This document shows, one piece after another, positions 33,615 through 45,443 of a stretch of DNA of 64,000 nt. The position numbers and the translations under genes are program-made. The notes under the pieces were generated by a model. The model did no database searches. It was not told the origin of the DNA and worked only from the letters and a program-made list of their open reading frames with translations. The stretch lies in contig NW_019091525.1 of the NCBI RefSeq assembly GCF_001949145.1, positions 203,730-267,729 of the forward strand, written 5' to 3'. The stretch is from Acanthaster planci. Lineage: Eukaryota > Echinodermata > Asteroidea > Valvatida > Acanthasteridae. Position 1 is the first letter of the stretch, and every line of letters begins with the position of its first letter.

Positions 33615-33690
33615 TTTGGTTGCTATGATAGTATATTTCGTTTCACGAGACTTCTTTTAATCGTGTAGGCGTCACATTCCCAGAGTAGTA

Positions 33691-34447
33691 TGGACATTAA
33701 GCAGAATGAACAAGACACCGATTATCAGCTGCTTATTAAAATAATTAACATGTAATATAAAGAAAATTAAAAATTTACTAATACAGGAATAAATAGTAAA
33801 ATTTTAGTAATTTAGTCATTTAGTAATAGGATACATGCACAAGCGCTAATTACACAAAAATACACAAATTACAATAAAATTCTAAAAACCCTTAGATATT
33901 TCCATGCGTAAAATCTCAATAGGTCAAATTCGGATGATCAAAAATTAAACCCGAATGACATCCACATAACATGCCCCCGTTAACAATAAGGTACAACCCG
34001 ACTAATCAAAAATTAAAAACACAGGTCTATACACATTATTAAAACATGTAGGAACCCACTCCCTAAAAACAATCTAATACAGATTGCATTTTAAAATTAA
34101 CCATTAAGATAATGATTACGTAGTGTATGAAAGCAGTCACGCCGAACATGACACTATCACGAGTCTCGAGGTTAAGGCTGTCCCATAAACGAGGAAATCG
34201 AACAAATAATGACTGGTGAAAAGCATTGGTTCGTGATTGCACGACAATATTTTACTGTGTCAAGGTTTCGGGCACTGGGAGTGAGATCATTTAGGACGGG
34301 GATATGAAGGAATGACAGCATTTCTCTTGCCGGGCAGCTGAATTTTTACAGTCCTACTGGATGCCTAGGATGAAGCCATTGGCAACCTACACTACAAGTC
34401 TGCCCTAAGATGACAGGGTTTGTTTTGAAAGGAAACTAACTTACCAG
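33691..34447. other. No gene recognised
   Basis: AT-rich to about 34130, then mixed composition. No readable motif before the splice acceptor at 34447. Confidence 0.5.
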
Positions 34448-35089
34448 GGCGTACGTTTAAACAATCCCTATCTCATTCCCGAAGGGCACTGGTTCGACAA
34501 CCAGAAGTTCTGGCCGTCAATCCAGTGGCCTGACATCTACGAATATCTCCTGGAGACAACTAGCGTTTATACGGAGCTTATAATCACTTCGTTTGTGGTC
34601 ATCTACAACCGCTGTTAGTTACAAAAGCAGGAAGTGGTGTGTGCTTCGTTCGGGGAAAAGTTCTTTTGAGTCAAAGACAAGGCTACCGTGCTATGCTTGG
34701 ATTTGCGTCAAAGTAGGACAAAATGTTTCTTCAGTAGTAACAACAAACTGCACTTGTATAGCTGGGTAAGTATTTCGTTTTCGTTTATCATTTTGTCGTG
34801 AATTATCGCGCCCCCTAGACTATTCACAAGCTTGTTGGCAGTTGTTGGGAACCTGTAAGACTAGTCATACTTCTAGGCCTATATGGGCAATCATATGACC
34901 CAGACATGCCAGAGCTAGATTCAACATTGAATTTTTGTTATTAATTGTCAGGTTGGGGTGTGCATATAGTCATGTGGCGGTCCTCCTTTTCAAACTGGAG
35001 GCCAATGTGAGATGTGGGATAAAGGAAGTTCCATCCACGAGTGAAGCCTGTAAGTGGAATCAGGTCTCCAAATCAAAGGCATGAATAGT
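34448..35089 (+). pseudogene. SWIM zinc-finger exons of a decayed gene or large transposon
   Basis: Exon 34448-34765 follows ACTTACCAG and ends GG|GTAAGT. It begins GVRLNNPYLIPEGHW and runs through WPSIQWPDIYEYLLETTS, then shifts frame, then ends TTNCTCIAG. A second exon from 34952 (after AATTGTCAG) continues in phase as GLGCAYSHVAVLLFKLEANV, then SEACKWNQ. Joined across the intron the pattern is the CxCxnCxH SWIM finger of an invertebrate family of YqaJ/SWIM proteins, usually CTCMAGLGExCSHVAALLF. The third zinc ligand is Tyr instead of Cys, and at least one frameshift and a stop are present. The splice sites look intact, so it decayed after being a spliced gene. Family recognition is from memory. 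Confidence 0.6.
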
Positions 35090-35856
35090 CTTCAGATCAG
35101 ATTTCAGTCGAATGGATGGACATATTATTTTGTGGCAAAACTATATGCTAAGCGACAAGAAAACATGCCCAGAACATCCCCTTTGCCATGATCAGTAACT
35201 GTAACTCAGGTGTTTGTCATTCTATCTCAGTTTTCTTCCTTTTGCAACATATATATGTGTCACACCTACTGCGTTTTCACTGTTCTCAGTGTTCAAAAGA
35301 ATCCTAAGCTTCCTTTGCTAGGACTTAAACTCAAAAGCCCATGCTTACTGTGCAGATGTCTTATACCAGTGCACTGCAAAAACTGAGTAAGCCTTATATA
35401 GTATTATAAATATTTGCCAGAAAGGGCAACCGAAGACTTGAAAGGACATCTCCTAGATTTAAATCATCTGGAGAAATCAGTCGTTTTTGTTTTGGGCACA
35501 AAAATTCAGCTTTGAAAATAATTCATCAGAAAATGGTCACTTGGTCACTAGGATAGGAGGGTTGATGCTTACTGTGGTTTATTTGGCCACTAATGTAAAC
35601 CCATTTTGCTTGTAATTGAAGATATGCAGATATTTGAAGAAATCCAGATAAGCGTGAACCGCTGCGCAAACTTCACGGTATTTTCTTGCATTTTAACATA
35701 AAGTGGTTGTGATTTGCTTTACTCTTGTCGATGTCGTGCATTTCTGGGGTTTTCTTTAACTCTATCACATTTACACCGTCCCAATCACGGTGGACTTTGT
35801 GATACAGAGCTTGTAACAAAGTCACAATATTTACATTTTATGAAAACGTGAGCACG

Positions 35857-36016
35857 TATTGCCTGTGCCAGAGGCCGAGTTTTGGAAAAATGGTTGAATG
35901 TCACTGAAAATCTTGTACGAAGCAGTGGTTTTACTATGCTTGTATTGGAGTAAAGAAAGCCCTAAAGGAAAACTGGCTGTGCCCTGACTGCAAAGGAGCT
36001 GTAAATGAGCTTTGAA
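35857..36016 (+). pseudogene. PHD finger relic
   Basis: Reads YCLCQRPSFGKMVECH, then a TGA, then KSCTKQWFYYACIGVKKAL and WLCPDCK, the layout of an ING-type PHD finger. The expected His ligand in the WFH position is Tyr, and a stop interrupts the domain. PHD fingers bind histone H3 tails, but several transposon proteins also carry them. Same strand and about 770 bp downstream of the SWIM exons, so probably the 3' end of the same dead gene. Confidence 0.6.
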
Positions 36017-36858
36017 ATATCTTTGAAACCCTTGCCAAGGAAATGGCATGGACGTACATGTTTCCGTTGACACCACAGCGGTAGTTATATATAAGTAGTG
36101 ATGGTTCTTGTCACAAACTGCTCACTATAAGTCTGTTTCTAACCTAGGTACACAGACTATTACTTATTTCACTTTATACAATCCACTGTGAATCACACTT
36201 TGTGCACTGGTGCACACCTGCATACATTTATGACAGAGAGAGAAAAAAAAACAGCTGCTGCATTATTCACATTCGTTTTTTTTTCAGTTATACATGTTTT
36301 TGAATTTTATGGGATAATTAACGATCAATCAAAAACTATGCCTTTTCCTGAGGAATTATTTGGAGTAATGTGCAATTCATGTGATATTAATATACATGTA
36401 TTATGCATAAGAATAAATCGGAGTTTGAGGTTGATTTAGTCCACAAATTTACTTCATTGAGTTCCTCTCAGAAAACCTCAGCAGCAAACTATCAGATGGC
36501 AAAGCTTGAATTTTTGACAAGCTGTTTCTCCCAAAAGTTAGCCTGGTTGAGAGTAAAATACAACCTTTAGATGTCCTGTGTTAGGATTAAAGGCGTGCAT
36601 ATTGTTTGCAGAGGTAAGTCTTTTTTTTCAATCAAAAGTTCAAGTCTTCGAGCTCAAAACCCAAACAATATTGGCTCACAGTTCTGAATTGTAGCCATTT
36701 TCATTCCAAATTGCCACATACATTTATTCAAGCTCATCTCTGAACAACACTTTGTGCCAAATTTGAAAGACCACAAATGGCAGCTACAATGTATACTGTA
36801 CCTACATGTACAAGCTTACTACTGAACGTGGTCAAAGCATGGAGTACTACCGAAAGAA

Positions 36859-36967
36859 ATGGTGTCCAGTTGTTGTGTTTGGGGTTGTACAAGACAAAGT
36901 GCAGATTCCAAAGAGAAAGACATCTGGTTCTTCAGATTTCCCAAGTGCAGAAAGCAGCCAATCGAAT
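36859..36967 (+). pseudogene. Possible THAP zinc-finger N-terminal exon
   Basis: ATG opens MVSSCCVWGCTRQSADSKEK, then DIWFFRFPK, the pattern of a THAP DNA-binding domain start (Cys-x2-4-Cys, then FxRFPK). A possible donor (TGG|GTACAG) follows at about 36967; the rest of the domain (Cys-x2-His) is not found nearby. THAP domains are typical of P-element and Kolobok-like transposases and of genes derived from them. It could belong with the SWIM/PHD relic or be separate. Confidence 0.4.
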
Positions 36968-37084
36968 GGGTACAGTACCAGTGCACTGCAAATCGAGTTT
37001 GTCAAAGTTTATACAACATTTTTGACCAACGATGGTCAAATATCAACTGGTCCAAAAGTCAGGCGAAACATTAACCAACACTAG

Positions 37085-38240
37085 TTGGGCAATAAGTACA
37101 TTCAACATGTCAATCAGACTGGCTTTACATCAATGTTAATACACTGAAACACTGAGAGAACAGCAGAAATACTCAAAATATATAGAACTTCTTAAGTACA
37201 TACATGCACTTCTCATTCATGTCAGCTACTTCATCCGAATCAAATTTGATCATGGATCTTTACTCTTAACAGGAACATTACTTACACCTAAGTAATGTCC
37301 TTGTATACCCTTAGGGCTGATGGCAAGCTTTTTGATAATGAGTTGTAATTATTCCTTCATGGATTAACCACCTGCGTGCTGTACAAACAGTGAATTGAAC
37401 AGCTATGAATTGAGTTAGATGATTTACACATATATTTTACACATGTCCAGTGCAGGTGAGATATGCTGGCACAGCCCCTCTCTCCTCTGCCACAAAGTTG
37501 AGTTCCAATTTCGATGCAAATGGACATTCAAACAAGATAAGGAAAAATTAAAATAATCTGCAACAAATCGATTCATTTTAAATAACCCTCATGATATTTA
37601 GTAGTGTCATTTCTGCACACATTTTGATGAGGGTGGTGTCGTCCCACGGTTTTTCAGTTTCGTTTCCTGATGATGACAGCATCACTAACGTTAATATCTT
37701 CAAATGAGTTTAAATACCCTCAGGTCATCAGTATGTCTTGAAAACAAGATTTTCACATACTAACTGTATTTCCACCTAGCCTATGTAAGAGGCCGTGGAT
37801 TGTACAACTATCCTTCGCATCTTTGTCTTGCTTGATGTCACAAAAGCAAACACAAACAGCACTGATGTCCAACTCTTCTTCTAGCAAATGAATTACAATA
37901 AAAATGGGTTTTACTAGTAAAAAGAATGTTCCTCTGCTGTTCTGTTTGGGAAGATCAATGGAATTTGGCTACATGTAGTGCTAAATGCTCCATATAACTC
38001 CTTTCTCTCTGTAGAGAAGATTTAAGACGTGATGTACATTGTACGTGTATACTCTTGCTGTAATTTACAAATCTGTACATACCTCCTCAAGGAGCCTGTA
38101 TACTTAAAGTATTCCAGGTTGGAAACATATTGAGTGAAGGGAAGATATGATATGATTCCTGTTAGTCAAAAATGTTGAGGCAGCGCAAGCCCATTTTCAG
38201 TTTCTCGTCAGTGCCCACATGTATTTTCAAGATTTACTTT
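37085..38240. other. No gene recognised
   Basis: AT-rich. No motif, RNA gene or long inverted repeat seen. Confidence 0.5.
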
Positions 38241-38384
38241 TGCATATATAACCGGTTTTGCCCTTACCCAAAGTATATAAAGATAAACACTGTATGCTCA
38301 GTGCTCAAACAAACACCGAGAATACAGTGTATACATATACATGTATAGTACGGTTGGTGAGGGCAAAACCTGTAATATAAATTC
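38241..38384. mobile_element. MITE, about 144 bp
   Basis: GCATATATAACCGGTTTTGCCC on the left pairs with GGGCAAAACCTGTAATATA on the right; the interior also pairs (ACACTGTATGC with ATACAGTGT). A half-copy of one arm occurs at about 12905-12960. Confidence 0.75.
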
Positions 38385-38574
38385 CCCACATGCAATTAAC
38401 CATAATTCTGAATAACCGTCACTGAGGTCAAAGCATGACTCCAAAAGATACCATGTCTTGAATGGCTATATAATGCTTTGTTTTGTTGACCTTTTTTCAA
38501 GTTTTGGACTTGCGCCTGCCATCATGTAGCCCTGGCTTAGCTTGTATATTTGTAAGGCATATGATAAGTGGGTC

Positions 38575-39016
38575 ATGCTATTTAGCACCAACGAGCGTCA
38601 ACAAAGCGTCAACAAAATATTCAAGCATTTTTATGCAAATATTTTATATTTACAATATTAGTAAGGCTCCTACATATCATATTCCATGTATCACGTTATC
38701 CAAAATGATATTTGAGTGTGGAAATTTGAGCGGCAAATTTGGGCCTGCTCGTGCAGCCCGACCGGCCACCATCTTGTTTTCGCTCGGACAGTAGAGTAAA
38801 AAGAAAGATGGCGGCCTCCATACATGGTGAAAAAAAGCTTCGTTTTTCTGCTTGAATTTCGAAGCGAATTCGATGTTTCTCTTACACAGTGGCAGGTTTT
38901 AGAGTCTGTAAATTATGATAAAAACACTTTTAAATCTTTAGAGGGTTCTTTCGAGTTGTTGACGCTTTGTTGACGCTAGTTGTATGTGTTGACGCTTGTT
39001 GACGCCAAATAGCATT
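38575..39016. mobile_element. MITE with GCGTCAACAA-repeat ends, about 440 bp
   Basis: ATGCTATTTAGCACCAACG and GCGTCAACAAAGCGTCAAC on the left pair with the right end, where GTTGACGC is repeated several times before CAAATAGCAT. The interior contains AAGATGGCGGCC in one direction and CAAGATGGTGGCC in the other near 38765-38815. Confidence 0.7.
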
Positions 39017-39432
39017 ACTGTGATAAGGTACTGATGAGTTCTGTAGGCCTAGCCTATCTGATGTTTTAGAAATGTGGCCTTGGATTTCAAGTGGAGTGCA
39101 TTTCAGATATCCCACGAGAACAGACAAAATGCATTCATAATACTTATACGTAGGGATAGTCCTGCATCAAAATTTCGTCGCACAAAAGAGTAAAGTAGTC
39201 GGCCAATAATTATTAGGCCTTATGTGATTACAATGCAGCATGTAGAATAATTTGGCAACAGAGTGGAGCAATGCAATACGGTTTTCTCATCACAAACAAT
39301 AACACTGACAAACTACAAACACCATCCGAAGTAAACACATTACCTGAGAATGCTTTCTAGATCTCATATTCGAAGAGGTTTTGAGAGTTCTGTCGACTCC
39401 GTGACCGCTATCGTGAAGTCGAAAAAACAACC

Positions 39433-39870
39433 ACAGTCTGTCTGACAGTATGGAATTCCATATCTGCCGTCGCCCGTCGTCCGTCGCCTTTGCTTTGCGC
39501 AGTGGTATTTTTAATTTTGACCCGTGATTGTTTCGCATGTACATGTCCTTGTTCGATGGATCCACCATGCCCGACTCTCATTTTAGCTGTAGAACAAAAT
39601 ATGTATTCCTTTTTGCAGTTGCGCCGAACTCCACTTGTAAGAAGAAATACTATCCTTTCATTTTTAAAGATTGACATCGGTAAAGTGACGTGTATATGAA
39701 ATAATACCATTTTCGTTACATAAATAAATTAACAAAATAGACTTTTGTTAGGGTATATTGTTTTTCTTGATAACTTAGTTACTCTAGACGTAACTTTACT
39801 CGTTAATGGCTTGACGTTAGGTCTATAGCCTATGTAATATTTTTTGTCTGTCCCTGCACGATATCCCACA
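39433..39870 (-). repeat. Minisatellite-bearing dispersed repeat, copy C
   Basis: Inverse match to copy B. Starts at 39449 with TATGGAATTCCATATCTGCC, has a short CGTCGCCCGTCGT array, then the shared arm to about 39870. Provides the sequence missing in the gap of copy B. Confidence 0.85.
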
Positions 39871-40410
39871 GAACTGAAAGTAAATAGTACAATGTTTGAT
39901 TCCTTAATATTTTTCATAAGAGACGAACTGATTTAACATTATTTTAAGGGCGGGTATACCTATGATGAAATCTGCTGTATACTCCAAATTAGACATGACT
40001 TGAGTTGCAGGTAGGCTCACAGAAGTCTTATAAACAGTGACGTTACTTGTTAGCCCCATAAATAATGCTGATATGCTGGACAACCTGTTCTCATTGGTCT
40101 ATCCACCATGGCATACACACCCACAAAAACCAACACATCATATGTTATTAAACTTAAACCAAGTGGTAATTACCCCCCAACAGTACGTTTAATAAACAGT
40201 TTGTTATCCACAGCACTGTCTAGTATTTCTGGATTTCAAGGCGAAATTGAGAGGGAAAAAATGGAATATTTGTATCGGTTGGCAGATTTCTTCGATTGAA
40301 TTTGATGAAAACAAGTCGGCACATTTTTACAGCATGCAAATCAGAATTAGACTGTGGATAAGTTGGCATGAACATTTTTGCTGAAATGCTTTTCCCCCAA
40401 AAACACTTGG

Positions 40411-40643
40411 TTGAATTCTCAGAAAGGCGATATTTTCTTGTCAAGGGGCAGGGTTAGTCTAGCATTATTGGCATTAATTATGGGACTAGTATGTGCTTTG
40501 CAAGGGGATTTCTACTTGCCTTATTGGGAAAAGATCCTTAGACGTGAATGGAATCATCACATTGTCATTTGTTACACCCCAGGTCCTATGCAACCCGTTG
40601 ACGGGCGACGCACGACGGGCGACGGCACATATGGAATTCCATA
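40411..40643 (+). repeat. Minisatellite-bearing dispersed repeat, copy D
   Basis: Matches copy A from its first base (TTGAATTCTCAGAAAGGCG) to the array, here only about two units, and ends ATATGGAATTCCATAC. Only 540 bp from copy C. Confidence 0.85.
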
Positions 40644-41655
40644 CTGACAGTCACACAATGCTTAGCACGAGGGCACGCCATGCCAGAGGGAACTTTGCTA
40701 AACAGCATTGGTCAAAAATTAATACTAGACTTGTTTCAAGTCATACGGGTAGCGACGTAAGCGCCGACTTTTACCAATTTATGCAACATCAATGAAATCT
40801 ATGATCACCCCTAAAATACAAGTAATCTCAACCGTACCCTGGATTAACATTTACGACGATTTGTGGGTAGAAAAATGTGTTTAAACTTCATTGCGAAAAA
40901 GAGACCTGAGAGCAAGTTTATTCCAATGCTCAACACATACCTTTGCAATGACCAATATTTGTGTAAAAGCACCAAAGACTATTTTTTGACCAATGACTGG
41001 GCAGAAGGAAATTAGCATGTGTCCATATGAGTTGGGTAATAAATAAATTGCCCAACTTTCAATATTTTAGACCAACAAATGGTAAATATGATTTGCCCGA
41101 CATCATCATTGACCAATAAATTTGCACTGTGCATGTACATTGAACCATGGAGGTAGATTGAACATCAGCACGTGTTTTTAGAAATGCACTGGTTGGCTTC
41201 AAGAACACTAACGATGTAGATTAAACTACTTCTGATGGAAGGGACCATACTAAGAAACGACGATATTGTGCGCACAGGAAAAATTACGATTTTAAAATCG
41301 TTTTACAGAGTACTAAAAATTCAACTTTAAATTATAAACTAATAACAAAACAATTTAATGGGATTTTCTGAAGAAAAACTGAACAAAGTCAGAAAACCTG
41401 AGAGAAAATTAATGATCATGAAGTCGTACCCTGTATGTTTCCAATGGCCCGTTCGAGCTTCTCGCCGCCAAGGCCGTTTGTGCGCATGCGTGCATAACTG
41501 TGAATTTATTAGTGAAGAGGTCTATGGTATTAAAAGACTGTCAGTTTAATTTAAAAACATGCCCTGCTTTGTTCACGCTCAGAGCGGATGACATTTTTAC
41601 TGCGTTTCAAGTTTGCTATAAGATAAATTAATTATCACGCACGCTTGTGGAACGT
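40644..41655. other. No gene recognised
   Basis: Unassigned sequence. The minus or plus short frames carry no recognised motif. Confidence 0.5.
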
Positions 41656-41760
41656 GATGTAAGTGTGCCTGTGTCCCGTATATATCATCCGGCCTTCGGC
41701 CTCGTGGTAAACGGGACACAGACCATAGAGCTATAGATTTTTATATAGCTCTGACACAGA
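41656..41760. repeat. Pair of hairpins
   Basis: GTGTCCCGT pairs with ACGGGACAC around a GCCTTCGGC core; directly after, AGAGCTATA pairs with TATAGCTCT. Probably a small MITE remnant; a transcribed structured RNA cannot be excluded. Confidence 0.5.
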
Positions 41761-42894
41761 TGCACAACATTATTCTATGTTCACCCGCGCTTGTATGGTA
41801 ACTAATATTAAAACATTAAGTGGCACAAATTAATTGAACCAACATTTTGAAAAATCAAGATTTTGCAAAACTGCGGTTTGAAGGTTAGCAATCGATGTCA
41901 GTCATATCTACTGAGCAATCTTGTCGATCAGTTACTGTATATTATAATCAAATAAAAAGTGGTCTCCTCAGGTTTGGAAGGCGAAAGAAATGGTATGTTT
42001 GGCTAACTGGCGTTTCATGAGGATCATGTGAAAGCACTGTGCTACTTCATTATGGATGGTGTGTAGGTATAGGTATAATGTTTGCAGTGATTGCAGGTCA
42101 GTGACGACTAAAGGCGTTCATCCCACGTGATTTGATTACAGTTGAGGTTAAACCTCGCATGTGATTTACCGATACAGTCTTTGACCCCCTTGTGTAGCCA
42201 TTGGGAAATGGACCGGGCACTCAGTGGTTTCGGACGCAGCTAAAACAGTGACGAAGGCAGACTGTCACCATTTTTTTTCCGTCTCTAACATCTGAGTGCG
42301 GATGGCGGCACCTGGAAGAGGCCTCGAGCGGAGGCCGCACACGCCCCCTTGCCCTCCTTTAGTTACGCCACTGATTAAAAACTGAAGAGAAAGGCGTTTT
42401 CTGGACTATTTATAAATAAATCCCTAAATGTATTCTCACCAAAGGCGAGTAAAAGGTCACATGAAAAAATGTGGAGTTTTTGCCCTCCTTCAAACAGGTT
42501 CCCCGCCCACCGAAAATGTTCTTAAACCGTCTTCAGATCCGTTTATATTGTCATACTATTTGAAGTTCATTTACCTTACATTATTACCGCGTCACCCTGC
42601 AGCTTTACACACCAAAAGTCAGTTCTGGGAAATTTATTTTAGCACTAAGTAACATGAACCCATAACTGTATGGAATATATAATACGGAGTTTAATAGTAG
42701 GCCTATGGCATTATGAAGTAGGCGTGTCACTGGCATAGTTTTAACTTCTACGGTGACTTGCAAATTGTTACTCAGGTATTGCGCCTAAGTAAACGATATT
42801 TTGGCAGCCGAATGTTTCAGATGCCTATCTTTATTACTTTATGATAATTTAGGGCAAGATGTGCCGTGTGGTGAAGAAGCCCTGTAGCACCGCC
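41761..42894. other. No gene recognised
   Basis: A plus frame at 42428-42652 has no motif. A GC-richer patch lies at 42290-42370. Confidence 0.45.
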
Positions 42895-42914
42895 TATAAA
42901 TGTGTCACGTGACT
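42895..42914 (+). promoter_or_regulatory. Possible promoter: TATA box and CACGTG palindrome
   Basis: TATAAA at 42895-42900 is followed at once by GTCACGTGAC (42902-42911), the palindromic E-box bound by MITF/TFE/USF factors, overlapping a TGACTCA AP-1 site (42908-42914). The arrangement suggests a plus-strand promoter near 42925. No transcript evidence. Confidence 0.35.
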
Positions 42915-43110
42915 CAGTGATCAGCGAGGTCGTCATAATATGACTTGCGTGTATTGATAGGCATTTGCACTCTACTTCAGGAAAGCTGACAATCCCATCA
43001 TCACAGCAGCCTACACCGTTACTGGTCGACCAAATAAGAGGTTCGAGTTGCTTCTACGCCGAATCAACCACTAATTTCCCTGCAAGTTGATTTTTTTGGA
43101 GTGCTAGTGT

Positions 43111-43138
43111 ATTATTGTCTCTCTTTTGCAGGTGAGTT
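43111..43138 (+). promoter_or_regulatory. Abutting 3' and 5' splice sites (possible recursive splice site)
   Basis: A pyrimidine tract (TTGTCTCTCTTTTGCAG) ends at 43132 and is followed with no gap by GTGAGTTTTTTT. The combination (Y)nNCAG|GTRAGT is the signature of ratchet points in long introns. Alternatively only the GTGAGT is used, as donor of a non-coding first exon starting near 42925. A plus-strand acceptor with a signal-peptide exon lies 17.5 kb downstream. Confidence 0.4.
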
Positions 43139-45443
43139 TTTTTCACTTTACTGCTAGGCTTTACTCTACGGGTTAGGCCTGCGACACTACCTCAACGCAT
43201 GTCAACATTTAAGGCTTTCTATTTTTGACTTCCCTTTTAAAAAAATACTGGGAAGAGATTGCCGTGCGTAATGCTGGAGAACTTGCTTTAATTTGGCTAT
43301 ATATTCCATTTTACACAACGACTTTGAACTTCGTCAGTGACACCAATTAATGAAGGGGAGTAGAGTCCGTGTTCAAAACCAATGTTAACACTGAGTATCT
43401 TGATCTAGCTGAGTACTTAATAAGTCAAATTTAATATGATAATATCAATACAAACCATGTCAGCCATAGCTTAAATTGAAACATTTTCTAACTCACCTTA
43501 CCCAAAATTTATATCCCCCAGTTTTATATGGTGAATCCTGACTCGTAATGCTCGTTTAATGTAAAGAAAGGGAAACATTATCACGCGAGGTTGTTAATTT
43601 TATACATGTATACATGGTTAATTTATATGTAGAATCTGTGCGGTATAATTCTGTGCTGGAGGATCGGCGTATTTCCAGGACAGATCGAGCTCAAAAGGGT
43701 CAAATAAACAAAAATCACTTGATTAATGAATTTGGACTTCAGTCGTTATATTCACAAATTAACAAATTTAAGAAATTCGCAAAATGTGTAAATTCTTCAT
43801 AAATTGATAGTGTAAATACTGCAGATGAGATTTCCAATGTGTAAAAACACTTAACATCTTGCCGTAATGAGGCCTATCTATTGCAGAAAAAATTAACTCT
43901 TTATTCAAATTATGTCGAGGAATTATTTTTTAACGTTGTGACGTTTGATAAGTGCTTCGGCAAATGGAAGTGGTGTATTTAGCATAAGCACTATTCTAAT
44001 GTAAGTTGCTCACTTTTTAGAAGCCTACTCGGAGTTTAACGTATCAAGTAAAATGCTAGGAAAATAAGGGATTTAACATTCAATTTTCCATTTGATTTTG
44101 TCGATATGTTAATTTTGCTACGAATACAGATTATACATTTAGTTGTTCAACACCCCCAGTTTATGGGGGATATTGCCGGGTGAATTTATGGGTGTAATAT
44201 GATACAGACAAAACATGAATTACGACAAGCCAGGATTTATTCTTGCAAGCTGCTGACTTCTTTCTTTGCTGTCGGTTCTTCATAATATTCTGAGACCAAC
44301 TCCATGAACCACTAGCCGAGAAGAAGAGTTGCGTGACAATGAGGCATACTTTATTTAGAAGTGTCTGACATTTTAAGCCATATTCTAATATACGTAGGTC
44401 ACATATCGGTCGTTCCAGTGTGGATACAGCTCAAGTATAATCATTAATGGTTTCACATCGATGAACTTTACAAACAACATTCCGGCGGAGGTGAGATACG
44501 TTGGAATGAAGATAACCTCTGTTAGGATCAACAGTCCTCTGGGAACTCAATTAAAGTGGATTTCAGAACATCCATAGACTAGGGCGGTGAAATAGCCGCG
44601 AAAATCCAATGCTATATTTTGCACCGGTGGTTATTAATAAAATGGGCTTGCCCATTTACCATCCACTGACGCGCGCAAGCCACGAACCAATATGACATTA
44701 TAATGAAAATCGCAGCGTAAATACTCAATTTTGGATTTCTGCCATAGAACCAGATATGGAGCAAGAATAAGTCTGTCATCATTGAACGAGGATGTTATAC
44801 TATGCCAATTTCTCCCTACCAATTCCCTCTCCCGGTTTGAATTATCTTAGGTGGTTATCACTACAACAAAATATAAAAACGCAAAAAGACTGGTTTGATA
44901 CATTCTACAAAACCGGTGTACAAATTCATTTACAAATTATTTTTACAGTCACATTGGGTTTTATAAAACTTTCCTAAATATACCACGAAATTTGTAATTT
45001 TCTTAGATCTATTCAGTTTATTTAGAGGATTATAATCCGTCCCACAAAAGAATTAAGTAATAATTGGTGGCTCAAGTATCGCAGCAATATAGCGACGGTG
45101 GTAGCTCGACCTGACGATAAGATAACGAGTAACTCAGCGCCGGTATAGGCCTATTGCTGGCCAGCTTCACTGCAACCAAAGACCGCAGCCCCGCCTTCAC
45201 TGTCCTCCCTTCCCAGCAGCACTCTCAGAAGAAACCCGAATTAGAAGTAAAACGTGTCGACACAAAATGTAGCATATGTGTTTAGCATTAGCATTTAGCT
45301 GTGAGCAATGATTTGGTTTATTTTCTGGCAGAGAAAGTGTGGATGTTTACACCAATGAACACTTAATTAAGAACATTTTGCTCAGAATCTCGGCTTCTAT
45401 TAAGCTCTGGGCACTTAAGTTGGTAATTCTCAGACCGTAAATG
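43139..45443. other. No gene recognised
   Basis: AT-rich, intron-like; scattered short frames without motif. Confidence 0.5.

Larger units (their letters stand above)
31409..33690 (+). repeat. 3' LTR of the chromovirus relic, split by a second LTR element
   Basis: 31409-31588 and 33615-33690 together match the 5' LTR. The interruption (31589-33614) is flanked by TTTG on both sides, one copy being target-site duplication. The LTR pair confirms that 27386-33690 was one Ty3/gypsy insertion into which later elements jumped. Confidence 0.85.

Noticed and set aside
38752-38860. Host bidirectional promoter with ATGGCGGCC starts
   Set aside because: It lies inside a MITE and the frames stop after a few codons; kept only as an observation.
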